Below, one piece after another: positions 30,959 through 39,797 of a DNA stretch of 64,000 bases. Location of the stretch: NCBI GenBank assembly GCA_039105265.1, contig JAPFFF010000023.1, positions 1,488,001-1,552,000 on the forward strand, in the 5' to 3' direction. Origin of the DNA: Tritrichomonas musculus (Eukaryota > Parabasalia > Tritrichomonadida > Tritrichomonadidae). Under the pieces are notes generated by a model. The model saw nothing but the letters and a program-made list of their open reading frames with translations. It did no database searches and had not been told where the DNA came from. Positions within the stretch are counted from its first letter, which is position 1; each line of letters opens with the position of its first letter. Position numbers and translations under genes: made by a program.

Positions 30959-32761
30959 TTAATCAAGTGGTATTATTTTGGGTGTATAACGTTTGCAACT
31001 TTTGTGTGGAGTTCTTTGAGAAGTTGGTTTATCTAGTTGTTGGATAGATTCTTCCTCAGCCTCGTTTTTGTTTCTTTCTGGACTAAAATTGAACGCCTGA
31101 TGATTAGTCTGCCATGAAATAAAATTTGAGGGATTATTTGGTGGAGGTGGAAATTGTAGAATATTTTTCTGATTTTGATTGTTTGGTTGAATAAAAGAAG
31201 ACTGGAAATTATCATTTGAAAACGATGTAAATTGTGGAGGTGGAGGAGGTCTTTGAAAATTTTGCTGCTTGGTGTCCTGAGATGGAAATGAAAATCTCAA
31301 AGATGAACTTGGAGTTTCTATTTGGTTGTGTGTTTGAGGAAAAGAAGATTGAGTGTATGGATTTTCTATTTGTACAGGAGTAAATTGTAGGTCTTGTTTC
31401 TTTGGAAAAGAGAATTGGATTTTGTTGGTTTGTTGGTTTGAAGTGGGATATTGAATTTGAATCTTTTGATTTGAAGAAGTTTTTTCTTGATTTGGCTCGT
31501 TGAAAATATTAGGCGATTGTTTTTGTTGATTATGACTATATGGATTTTTTATTTGAAAACTTTTAAAGCAAATCGGAGGAGGAGGAGGGGAAAAATTGTC
31601 ATGTTGATCGTTTATTTCATCAACAATATCATCATAAGAGTCATCATCTGAATAACTCATATGATCATTGTTGAATTCATTAGAATGCTTGTCAAAAGAA
31701 AAATCATTTTTATATCTATCATGATCATCGTATTGGTAATTGTTATTGTTAAACTGTTTGTTTGAATTATTTCGCGATCCTTTGAATGGACTATTATTTT
31801 TATCAAAATTAGTGTTGTATGGATTTTGAGTTTGAAAATACGATTTGTTGTTGCTGTTGTTATTACTATTTTTTTGATAATAGGGATTTTCGGGGTTTTT
31901 TCTGAAGTTGCTATAATGGTTTTGGCCAAAAGATTTGTTTGGCATTTGTCCATTATCAGTATAGATTTCTTCTTGATTATTACTATATTTTTTGTTTGTA
32001 TGTGCAATATTTATGAAATTGCTTGAAAAAGGATTAGAAAAGGAACCATTATTATTTGGTCTACTGTTATTATTAGAGTTGAATGAAAAAGAAGATTGCC
32101 GTGGGAAACGATGACCTAAGCCGCCTAAAGGAAATCCAATAAAGCCATGTCTCTGGTAAGGATTTACATTAGGATCATCGTTGTCATTATTCCGTGAAAT
32201 CAAAATATTTATTGCTAATTGAACGTCGAATTGAGATTCGCGGAGAGCTTCTTTTATATCATCAATGAAAAAGCCAAGTTGAGCTATTTCATTAACCATT
32301 TCTTGAAAATTGCCTGGAAAATTTCTGAAGATTCTTTTGTAATCTTTATAAATAGAATCATTTATAGTTCGCATATATATCTGCTTTGATTTTTCTTTTT
32401 TAATAATATTTAAAAGATTATAAGAAGGAAATTTTAGTGGACTATTTTGAGTATTTGCACGCTTTCCAATTGAATTGAAATTTGACCAAAAGCGGTTAGA
32501 AACTGAAGATCGTTGATTATGATCAGATTTGGAGCAGACTGAAAATACAATATATTCTGGATTTTCGTTGAAGACATGAATCATTTTGTCTTTATTTTGA
32601 TAAAAATTTTGTTTTCTCCTTGGAGAAATTATAAATATTTGATTTTCGCAAATACCTATTCGTGATGATAAATATCTGCAAGCATCGAAAACAGTGGCGC
32701 TTCTTGGGAATTGAGATATAATAGTATGGCCACCAATATCTCTAAAAGTCATTCTCTTCAT
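30959..32761 (-). CDS. UBL-UBA protein with long Asn/Gln/Pro-rich tail (paralogue 1)
   Basis: A 600-residue protein. The N-terminus (about 3-75) looks like a ubiquitin-like fold: MTFRDIGGHTIISQFPRSAT, then VFDACRYLSSRIGI and a FVSF-like end strand. A UBA-type three-helix domain lies at about 150-190, FQEMVNEIAQLGFFIDDIKE followed by ALRESQFDVQLAINILIS. The remaining 400 residues are disordered, rich in Asn, Ser, Gln and Phe, with proline runs (PPPPP) and repeated FSFP motifs. The arrangement recalls ubiquitin shuttle factors (Rad23/ubiquilin), but the single central UBA and the tail differ. The next gene upstream on the same strand has the same plan and a similar last few residues (TPKIIP here, MPKIAP there). 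Confidence 0.8.
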   Translation of the reverse strand: MKRMTFRDIGGHTIISQFPRSATVFDACRYLSSRIGICENQIFIISPRRKQNFYQNKDKMIHVFNENPEYIVFSVCSKSDHNQRSSVSNRFWSNFNSIGKRANTQNSPLKFPSYNLLNIIKKEKSKQIYMRTINDSIYKDYKRIFRNFPGNFQEMVNEIAQLGFFIDDIKEALRESQFDVQLAINILISRNNDNDDPNVNPYQRHGFIGFPLGGLGHRFPRQSSFSFNSNNNSRPNNNGSFSNPFSSNFINIAHTNKKYSNNQEEIYTDNGQMPNKSFGQNHYSNFRKNPENPYYQKNSNNNSNNKSYFQTQNPYNTNFDKNNSPFKGSRNNSNKQFNNNNYQYDDHDRYKNDFSFDKHSNEFNNDHMSYSDDDSYDDIVDEINDQHDNFSPPPPPICFKSFQIKNPYSHNQQKQSPNIFNEPNQEKTSSNQKIQIQYPTSNQQTNKIQFSFPKKQDLQFTPVQIENPYTQSSFPQTHNQIETPSSSLRFSFPSQDTKQQNFQRPPPPPQFTSFSNDNFQSSFIQPNNQNQKNILQFPPPPNNPSNFISWQTNHQAFNFSPERNKNEAEEESIQQLDKPTSQRTPHKSCKRYTPKIIPLD

Positions 32762-32947
32762 CGTTAGTATAGCTAAAATCTTGACTTATTCTTGAAAAAG
32801 CTTTTTTCAATTTTAATAATCTGCCGTTAAAAATTAAAAGGAAGAAAATTTTAAACTTTTTGAATTTAAAACTAAAAAAAACATTTATTATATTTTACAA
32901 TGTTATGAAATATTAAGTTTTCTTCTATATACAGAGTGGTTTAAACT

Positions 32948-34420
32948 TTAATTATTAGCTGGGGCAATTTTTGGCATGAACCCTTTTATTGTTTTTTGAT
33001 GATTGAATCTTGGTGTATTTCGTCTGGGCTTTAGCTTTGATTCTTCTTTTTCATCTTCTTTTTCTTTTGGTTCTTCTTTCTCTTTTGGTTCTAATTTTCT
33101 ATATGGTTTTTGTTTGTTTTTTAGTTCTTTTGAATTGTGTGTATCTTTTATTTCTTCCCTTGCACTTATGTTTCTGTTGTTATCACTTTGTGGGAGCCGT
33201 CTTGGTGCTAATGATTGATGAGTTGGCCTTTTTCGAGACAGCTGGCTAGATGGATTAATATTTTTGGGTTTCTGTGTATTTTGTTGCCTATTTCTAGGTG
33301 ATGAAACGATTGGCATGGCTCTCTCATTCAAATTCTGGACTTTTTCATTTGGTTCAGAATTTTTTTGTGGAGCAGCCTTGGGAGAATTTGACTTAACTTG
33401 TTCATTTGGTCTAGATTCTCTTTGAATTCGAGGCATACGTTGATTGGAAGCTTTTTGAATATGATTACTTTTTATGGATTGAGGAACTGATTTTGGCCTT
33501 TGTGAAATATTTCTATTAAGTCTCTTAACTTGAGAATGATTTTGAATAGCATTTTTTGCAGGAAAAGGCGAATTATTCTGATCATAAGCCAATTGTGAAG
33601 GCTTTGATAAATCTTTTGGTTGATTGTTTGCTAAAATTAATTTATTATCATTTTTCATCAGTTTTTGAGGAGGTGGTTGAATTTTTGGAGCATTGTTCTT
33701 TAACAACGGTTCTTGTTTGGCTTTATCATTTAGTTGGGCCAATTCTTTTGGTTTTTTGTGATTTATATTTCTCTTAGGTGGTGGTTTGTTGATTCCATTA
33801 GAATTAGGAACAGTTAAATTATTTTGATTATTAATTATTTTTGGATTCCTTTGACGCGATGCATCCCTTATTTGTATTTTGTTATTTGCATTCCTTGGTT
33901 TTGGTCTACGGAAACTATTACTGTTTACACTAACAAGAAATAGAATTGCTTGATTTACATCATAATTATTATGCCTTAGAGCTTCAGCACAATCATTATG
34001 ATTATATCCAAGTTGTGCAACTTCATCTATTCTTTTTTGAATGTCTTTTGGCATTCTTCGGTACACAGATGCATATTCCAAATAAATATTTCTTTCTTCA
34101 GAACTAATATTTTTAATTTTTTGAAAGTTATTAAATACCTTTTTTGATGGTAGTATCATCTTTTTATCGTGAAAAGTTTGATTCATATTATTTTGGTTTA
34201 AATTATAGAATACGAAACTTTGATTTGTCTTTGCTATTGTTTGAATTCTTTCATTATTTTCGTAAAATAATTTATTGTTTTGTTTTGATAATATAAAAAT
34301 TATGCAATCATTGCAACCAATCTCCTGAATTAAAAAATTGATTGCATCTTGCACTGTATCATTATTTGAAAATTTTTTTGTATAAGTTTGTCCTGAGATG
34401 CTATTAAAATGCAATTCCAT
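32948..34420 (-). CDS. UBL-UBA protein with basic Pro/Lys-rich tail (paralogue 2)
   Basis: A 490-residue protein 186 bp upstream of paralogue 1 on the same strand. An N-terminal ubiquitin-like domain (about 1-75, ELHFNSISGQTYTKKF, then TVQDAINFLIQEIG) is followed by a UBA domain at about 128-168 (IDEVAQLGYNHNDCAEALRH, then YDVNQAILFLVS). The tail is long, disordered and strongly basic (Lys, Arg, Asn, Gln, Pro), whereas paralogue 1 has a Phe/Asn/Pro tail. A KEKEEPKEKEDEKEESK stretch precedes the C-terminus. The shared domain order and last-residue similarity show a tandem duplication with rapid tail divergence. Confidence 0.8.
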   Translation of the reverse strand: MELHFNSISGQTYTKKFSNNDTVQDAINFLIQEIGCNDCIIFILSKQNNKLFYENNERIQTIAKTNQSFVFYNLNQNNMNQTFHDKKMILPSKKVFNNFQKIKNISSEERNIYLEYASVYRRMPKDIQKRIDEVAQLGYNHNDCAEALRHNNYDVNQAILFLVSVNSNSFRRPKPRNANNKIQIRDASRQRNPKIINNQNNLTVPNSNGINKPPPKRNINHKKPKELAQLNDKAKQEPLLKNNAPKIQPPPQKLMKNDNKLILANNQPKDLSKPSQLAYDQNNSPFPAKNAIQNHSQVKRLNRNISQRPKSVPQSIKSNHIQKASNQRMPRIQRESRPNEQVKSNSPKAAPQKNSEPNEKVQNLNERAMPIVSSPRNRQQNTQKPKNINPSSQLSRKRPTHQSLAPRRLPQSDNNRNISAREEIKDTHNSKELKNKQKPYRKLEPKEKEEPKEKEDEKEESKLKPRRNTPRFNHQKTIKGFMPKIAPANN

Positions 34421-34643
34421 GAAGTTATGACTTAAAATTTCTAAAATTTAAAGCTTTCAATTTTTGATATGTTTTTATTTATTTGAATTTTTCAATGCTG
34501 ATATCAAAACCATTTTATTGAAAAAGTTTGTTTTATTCACCGTAATTCTAAAGTGGAGAAATATAAAAATACTTATAAGATGTCTATCAAGTTTTAATAA
34601 AGAGAGGTTTCGTATAATTTCTATAATAATAAAAAAGAACTTC

Positions 34644-34644
<1 letters not shown>

Positions 34645-34675
<31 letters not shown>
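34645..34675. repeat. Poly-A/T tract next to a stop codon
   Basis: About 31 consecutive A on the plus strand, which reads as poly-T right after the TAA of the minus-strand gene at 34676. A similar tract (13587-13603) lies just past the stop of the minus-strand Tubby-like gene. Confidence 0.8.
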
Positions 34676-34677
<2 letters not shown>

Positions 34678-35026
34678 ATTTTTTTGACTTCTTTGAAATC
34701 GATTTCTTCTTTTTAATAATCCTTTTGGATGTCATAATATGTTGAGTTTTCTTCTTTTTAGGAGCTGCATAAGATTTTGAAGTTTCTGAATATTCTTGAT
34801 TAATAAAATCATCTTCTGTTTCTTCTTCCTTCTCTGGTTCATGTTCGATAAAAAAATTGAATTTTGGTTCATCTTCAATCTCAATATCTTTATCAATAAT
34901 AACTGCATCTGGATTATATGACTCATTTTCTAAGAGTAATGGGCCAAAAAGATTATTAAAAGCTTCTTCTGTATCCTGAAATAGAGATTGCTTCAAATTT
35001 TGTATAATTTTATCATTGCTAAACAT
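34676..35026 (-). CDS. Small charged protein, unrecognised
   Basis: A 116-residue protein starting at an ATG. The first third is amphipathic (NLKQSLFQDTEEAFNNLFG), the middle is acidic (IEHEPEKEEETEDDF) and the end is very basic (KRIIKKKKSISKKSKK), resembling a nuclear or nucleolar localisation signal. Codon use is coding-like and it sits between other minus-strand genes. I do not recognise a family. Confidence 0.65.
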
Positions 35027-35269
35027 AAAAATTTAGAGTGTTTGTAGAATTTATATGGCATAAAAATGGTCAAATAAAGGACAAAAAAAATGACCTTGAA
35101 AACTTATCTTAATTTCCTCAAAATTTTTAAAAAATACGCATAATAATTAATATTATGAATGTGGAATGTTTGTTTTTAGACAAAAACTTTTAGGAGGAAA
35201 AAAAGAAATAGAAAAAAAAAGATTAATTCATCATACCTAATTTGTATTTAAAAAAAAAAAAGAATATTT

Positions 35270-36367
35270 TTAAAACCTTGTAATTTCGGTCTTTTCGGGA
35301 ATTTCAAGTCTATCAATTGATCCAATAGCTTCTGGAATTGATACTTTTCCTAAATGAGTGCAACCTCTGAAAGCGCCTTCGCCAATTGAAGTAACAGTTG
35401 AAGGGATTGAGATTTCTGTTAAAGAAGAGCACTCCTTGAAAGCAAACTCACCAATTGATGTTACTGTATCAGGTATTTCTAGTTTTGGTAATGATATACA
35501 AAGCCAAAATGAATACTTTCCGATTTCAGTTACAGAAGAAGGAATTGACAATTGTGTGAGAGATGAACAACCTAAGAAGCAGTTTGTTGAGATTGATTTT
35601 ACTCCATCTGGTATATTTAATTCTTTTAATAATGGGCATCCTTGAAGAGCTCCTTCTCCAATAAATGTCACTGATCGAGGTATATCGAAATTTTGAAGCG
35701 AAGTGCAACCTTTTAATGCGTAATCACCTATGAAATTTATATCGTCATGTACGTTCAAAATTTCTAAGGAAGTACAGAGCCAGAAAGTAAATTTGTTTAT
35801 CTTCGTAACAGAATGAGGAATTGTAAAAGTTTTCAAAGAACAGCAACCATCAAATGCATATTCTTCGATTTCTTTAACAGATTCTGGAATATTGATATCA
35901 GATAATGATTTGCATTCGTAAAATGCAGAATTTCCGATAACAACAACTGAGCAAGGAATGACAATCTGCTTAAGGGATGTGCATGCTTCGAAAGCTGATG
36001 TACCGATTGTTGTTAATGTTGGTGGAAGTGTTATATCACATAATGACTTGCATCCTTTAAATGTAGCCAGCTCAATTGTTGTAACTGATTCAGGTATTTT
36101 GATTTCTCTTAATGATGTGCATCCTTTGAATGCTTTCTGGCCAATTTTTGTAACTGATGATGGTATCACGACTCTACGAAGTTTGGAGCAACCAAAGAAG
36201 GCAAAGTCGCCAATTCGTGTTACTGTTGATGGAATTGTTAAATCGGAAAGAGACGTGCATCCATCAAATTCATGATCACCAATTTCGATAGTTGGATAAC
36301 TTAATAAAATATCAACTATTTTTTGATTTCCTGCTTCAACTGCTGCATATAATGCTGTCTTATTAAA
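35270..36367 (-). CDS. Module 7: last ankyrin repeat joined to fourteen BspA-type LRRs
   Basis: The frame is open upstream to 36382 and has no ATG near its start, so it needs the upstream modules. It begins FNKTALYAAVEAGNQKIVDI (ankyrin), then the junction LLSYPTIEIGDHEFDGCTSL leads directly into 23-residue BspA-type leucine-rich repeats of the pattern IGxxAFxGCTSLxxIxIPxSVT. I count fourteen. BspA-like proteins of trichomonads are thought to be surface or adhesion proteins, but there is no signal peptide or membrane segment here. It ends with DRLEIPEKTEITRF and TAA. Confidence 0.88.
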   Translation of the reverse strand, partial: FNKTALYAAVEAGNQKIVDILLSYPTIEIGDHEFDGCTSLSDLTIPSTVTRIGDFAFFGCSKLRRVVIPSSVTKIGQKAFKGCTSLREIKIPESVTTIELATFKGCKSLCDITLPPTLTTIGTSAFEACTSLKQIVIPCSVVVIGNSAFYECKSLSDINIPESVKEIEEYAFDGCCSLKTFTIPHSVTKINKFTFWLCTSLEILNVHDDINFIGDYALKGCTSLQNFDIPRSVTFIGEGALQGCPLLKELNIPDGVKSISTNCFLGCSSLTQLSIPSSVTEIGKYSFWLCISLPKLEIPDTVTSIGEFAFKECSSLTEISIPSTVTSIGEGAFRGCTHLGKVSIPEAIGSIDRLEIPEKTEITRF

Positions 36368-39300
36368 TTGTGAAATGAAATCTTATTAGAATTCAATTTT
36401 TTTTTTGAAATTTTATTCAAATTCATTGAATTTGAAATTTTATTCAAAAAGTGGAAATAGAAATATCATTCAAAAAAAACAAAATTAAGGAATTTGATTC
36501 AAAATATTAATGTGAACTAGATTAAAATTTTAAAGTGATTAAATTTCTTTAGCGTTGACATCAATCTTTTCATTTTCTAACAAAAGTTTCAATAATCTCC
36601 AATTTTGATTGTCAGCAGCAATGTTTATTGGTGCTCTATTTAAATCAGTAATAAAATTTCATTAAAAAAATAATAAATGTAATTTCATTTAATAAATTGC
36701 TTTGAAACTAAATTAGTAAAACAAATAAATTGAAATTGTATTTAAAAAAAAATCATTGAAATTATATTAGAAAAAGTGGAATTGAAATTATATTCAAAAA
36801 AAAAATTGATTTGAAACTTTATGAATGAATGTTTTTGGAATTGGATTAATAAAGCAATTAATTTAAAATTTGATGAGAAAAATAATGGATTTAGAACATC
36901 ATTAAATAAATTGATATTGAAATTGAATAAAAAAAAATGATGTTGGAACTTTATTCAAAAAGTTTAAAAAAAATCTTATGAAAATAATGTAATTTGTAAT
37001 TTGATTAAAAAAAGAATTGATTTTGAATTTTATAAATAAATAAAATTTGTTTAAAACGATATTAATAAAAAATTGCTTTCGGAATTTCATTAAAAAAAAT
37101 TATTTAAAATTGATTTGATGTTGGCATCGATGTTTTCTTCACCTAACAAAAGTTGAACAGCTTCAAAATTGTTTTTCTCAACAGCAATGATTAATGGAGT
37201 TTTATTAAAGATTTGATATTTGGAATTTCATTCAAAAAAATAATTGAAACATCATTCAAAAATTGAATTGAAATTATATTCAAAATTAAAAATTTGAAAT
37301 TCTATTAAAAAACAATGATTTTTGAAATTGTATTAAATTGGTTTTAATTTAAAATCACTCCATAAATATTTTTTATTTTTTGAATTTTATTCAAATTTTT
37401 GAATAAAATTTCATTCAAAAAAAAATGTATTTAGAATTTTATTTGAAAAAGTGGTTTTGAAATTGTATTCAAAAAAAATATGATTTGGAATTTTGTAAGA
37501 AAAAAAAAATAAGGTGGAATGGTATAAATAAAATATAATATGTTTGGAACTATATTAAAAAAAAATTAATTAAAATGGCTTTGTTGTTTGAATCAATGTC
37601 TGGATGACTTAATATAAGAAGAACTGCTTCAATTCTGTCTTTTTCTACAGCAATTGATAAAGGATTCTTATTCAAACTAACAAAATAAAATTTTATAAAA
37701 TTTTTTCATTTTGAATTTCATTTGAAAATTTGAATTGAAATTGAATAAAAATATTCAATTTCTAATTTTATTCAAATATTTAAAAGTAAATCTTATTTAA
37801 ACTTTTGTCTATGAATTTCTGTATTAAAAAGAATTTATTCGAAATTTTATTAAAAAAAGAAATTTGGTTGAAATGAAATGAGGGAAAAATGAATTGAAAC
37901 GACATTAAAAAAGAATTATGTTAAAAATTGAGCTTGAATTAACATCAATATCTGGATGTCCTAATAAAGATTGAACTGATTCTGTGCTTCCTTTTTCTGC
38001 AGCAATAAATAAAGGTGTTTTATCAAAATATGCAATATTGAATTGCATTCAAAAATTGAATTGAAACTTCATTCAAAAAATTGAAATTATTGAATTCTAT
38101 TTATCAAAAAGTTATTTGAAATTGTATTTAAAAAAAATCATTTGAACTTTATTTAAACAAAAAATAATTTAAAATTCCATAAAAATCAATGAATTCGAAA
38201 TTACATTAATAAAATAAGTTGAAACTTGATAAGAAAATAAAAATGATTTAAAACTCTATTTAAAAATAAATAGATTTTAAAACGAAATGAAAAAACTTCA
38301 AATAAAAATTGTTTTTTGATTGATGTTTGTTTTAGGACGTTCAACTAAATAACGAACAATTTTGTCATTTCCTTTTTCAAGAGCAATATGTAAACAAGTT
38401 TTATAAAACAAAAAATATAAAGAAATTTCATTAAAACAAAATATTTATCATGAAATTTCATTTAAAAAAATGAATGAAAACTGTATTCAAAAAAAGTTAT
38501 TAATTTGAAACGACATGAAAAAAAAAAATTTTTAAGAAATTTCATTAACAAAATTGAATGATAGAACATCATTAAAAAAGGAAATGTTTTAGAACTGAAT
38601 TTAAAATAAAAATAGATAAAAATTGTATTTATGAAAATAATTTTGAAATTTTATGAAAATAAATTCAATTGAAATTTTATTGAAAAAGTGAAAATTTTGA
38701 ATGACTACGAAACCCGTATTTATATTCTTAAATTTCAACAGTATACCGACCAATGTCACGTAATCGAACTGACAAAGCTTATAAAAGAAATAACCGTTAG
38801 TCAAGTCATTTGGTAAGTATTCAAAATTAACGTATTTTATACTTTTTGTTTTGACTTTGTAATCTTCGATTGATTGAGTTTTCATAATTTTAGTTTGAAT
38901 GTAATTAATCAATTCATTATGATGACATTTAATTCCTTCTTTAATGCATTTAAAGTAAGTTTCATCTTCAGGTAATATTTTTCTATCGACCAACATTTTG
39001 ATAATTTTTGAATTGTTTCCGTGAATTGCGTATAACCAAATTGACGGTTGTAATTTTGCCTTTTTTTGAACGACCAAATGATTGAAAATTTCGTAAGATC
39101 CAAAGAAAGCTGCATATTCAAGAACTGTTGGTTTCTTATCAAGTAGAAATTGGTTGGTCTCAAAAATTGAATATTCAATAGGCGTTGAAAAAGTGATTTT
39201 TCTATCCTTAACGTACGAAAGAAATTGAGTTAAAGAATCTTCTCGAATGTAACTCGTGATGTTCGAATCGTTCTGGCCAACTCTCCTTTGTAAATCAAAT

Positions 39301-39797
39301 AAATTGATCCCATTTTGATTGTACTTTTTGAATTGATATTCCGTTTGTAGCTTCGTGTAGCTGTCCATGTATTCTTTGATTTCTGGGAAGAAATAAATGT
39401 GATAGCCAAACTTTCTATATTTCTCGCTGAGTAACTTTTCGGCAACAAATTCATCAATGGTTAAGATTTGTTCTTTAATGAGAAAGAGTAAAATTCGTTT
39501 GTTGCTCTTAAAATGGCGGAAAAGGTCAAAATTTGTGTAGTATTGTTTTATGTCATCTTTGAATTGTAAAAGAATTTGGTCAATCTTCTTGAAAAAATCG
39601 GCATGACGATGGTGATTATTCGAGATATTTAATATAAATCTAAGAACGATTCCTAGTTCATTGTGATTTCCATGGATTTTTAAATCTTTGATATATTCAT
39701 ATAATATTTGAAAATCATCGCTGTTTTTTGTATCCAGGTGTTCGAGAAAACTTTTATGATTGTTTTTATTTTTTTCGATATATTGCTGAATGTTCAT
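35270..39797 (-). CDS. Split DUF3447-ankyrin-BspA gene (whole locus)
   Basis: Seven coding modules on one strand, in order, appear to form a single gene of roughly 900 codons: a DUF3447-type N-terminal domain ending in a first ankyrin repeat (38700-39797), five single-ankyrin modules (38304-38408, 37923-38027, 37574-37675, 37108-37209, 36542-36643), and a final module with one ankyrin repeat joined to fourteen BspA-type leucine-rich repeats (35270-36367). The modules are separated by about 170-460 nt of low-complexity AT-rich DNA that carries stops in all frames. None of the borders has a GT donor and AG acceptor at a consistent position; short direct repeats of the TTTAAT kind sit at most borders instead. 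Ankyrin and BspA repeats mediate protein or surface binding. Whether the spacers are removed from RNA, or the gene is dead, cannot be decided from DNA alone. Confidence 0.65.
36542..36643 (-). CDS. Module 6: single ankyrin repeat
   Basis: About 34 codons, LNRAPINIAADNQNWRLLKL followed by LLENEKIDVNAKEI and then a stop in the spacer. Its downstream border AATTTAAT matches the AATTTAAT at the start of module 7. Confidence 0.8.
37108..37209 (-). CDS. Module 5: single ankyrin repeat
   Basis: About 34 codons, FNKTPLIIAVEKNNFEAVQL followed by LLGEENIDANIKSI. The coding-strand downstream border reads ATTTTAAATA, almost the same as the GATTTAAATA at the start of the next module. Confidence 0.8.
37574..37675 (-). 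CDS. Module 4: single ankyrin repeat
   Basis: About 34 codons, LNKNPLSIAVEKDRIEAVLL followed by ILSHPDIDSNNKAI. The region around its downstream end contains no GT dinucleotide that could act as a donor. Confidence 0.8.
37923..38027 (-). CDS. Module 3: single ankyrin repeat
   Basis: About 35 codons, FDKTPLFIAAEKGSTESVQS followed by LLGHPDIDVNSSSIF. It is a clear ankyrin consensus. The coding-strand downstream border reads ATTTTTAAC. Confidence 0.8.
38304..38408 (-). CDS. Module 2: single ankyrin repeat
   Basis: About 35 codons, FYKTCLHIALEKGNDKIVRY followed by a LVERPKTNINQKTIF end. It is a full ankyrin repeat with TCLHIA (TPLHxA) and IVRYLV positions, in spacer DNA with stops on both sides. 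Confidence 0.75.
38700..39797 (-). CDS. Module 1: DUF3447-type N-terminal domain and first ankyrin repeat
   Basis: About 366 codons from an ATG (MNIQQYIEKNKNNHKSFLEH). The helical N-terminal half includes FKSNKRILLFLIKEQ and is followed by REDSLTQFLSYVKDRKI, EYAAFFGSYEIFNHLV, WLYAIHGNNSKIIKMLV and KCHHNELINYI, the ankyrin-like pattern typical of DUF3447 proteins that are numerous in Tritrichomonas and Trichomonas. It ends with a partial ankyrin repeat (FYKLCQFDYVTLVGILLKFK). The frame stays open to 38601, but the last 33 codons become Phe/Ile/Lys-rich and look like spacer. Confidence 0.85.

Larger units (their letters stand above)
36368..38699 (-). repeat. Low-complexity spacers between ankyrin modules
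   Basis: The six spacers total about 1.8 kb. On the coding strand they are built from degenerate units like TTTGAATAAAATTTCAA and TTTTTAATGAAATTCC, repeated in every spacer and scarce elsewhere in the window. Approximate sizes from 5' to 3' of the gene are 290, 275, 245, 365, 465 and 175 nt. They contain stops in every frame. The recurrent unit suggests that module plus spacer was duplicated as a block, or that the same repeat invaded each junction. Confidence 0.75.

Noticed and set aside
33003-33249. Leucine/serine-rich frames resembling membrane proteins on the plus strand
   Set aside because: They are antisense shadows of the Lys/Glu/Pro-rich tail of the second UBL-UBA gene.
35958-36275. 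105-codon plus-strand frame opposite the BspA repeats
   Set aside because: Mirror of the repeated leucine-rich repeats on the minus strand; regular but not a gene.
38601-38699. Continuation of the DUF3447 frame past the first ankyrin repeat
   Set aside because: The last 33 codons are Phe/Ile/Lys-rich, share the spacer's repeat unit and do not fit an ankyrin repeat, so they are taken as spacer.
36371-38699. Ordinary spliceosomal introns between the ankyrin modules
   Set aside because: No GT donor and AG acceptor at matching positions; near module 4 there is no GT at the downstream border at all.
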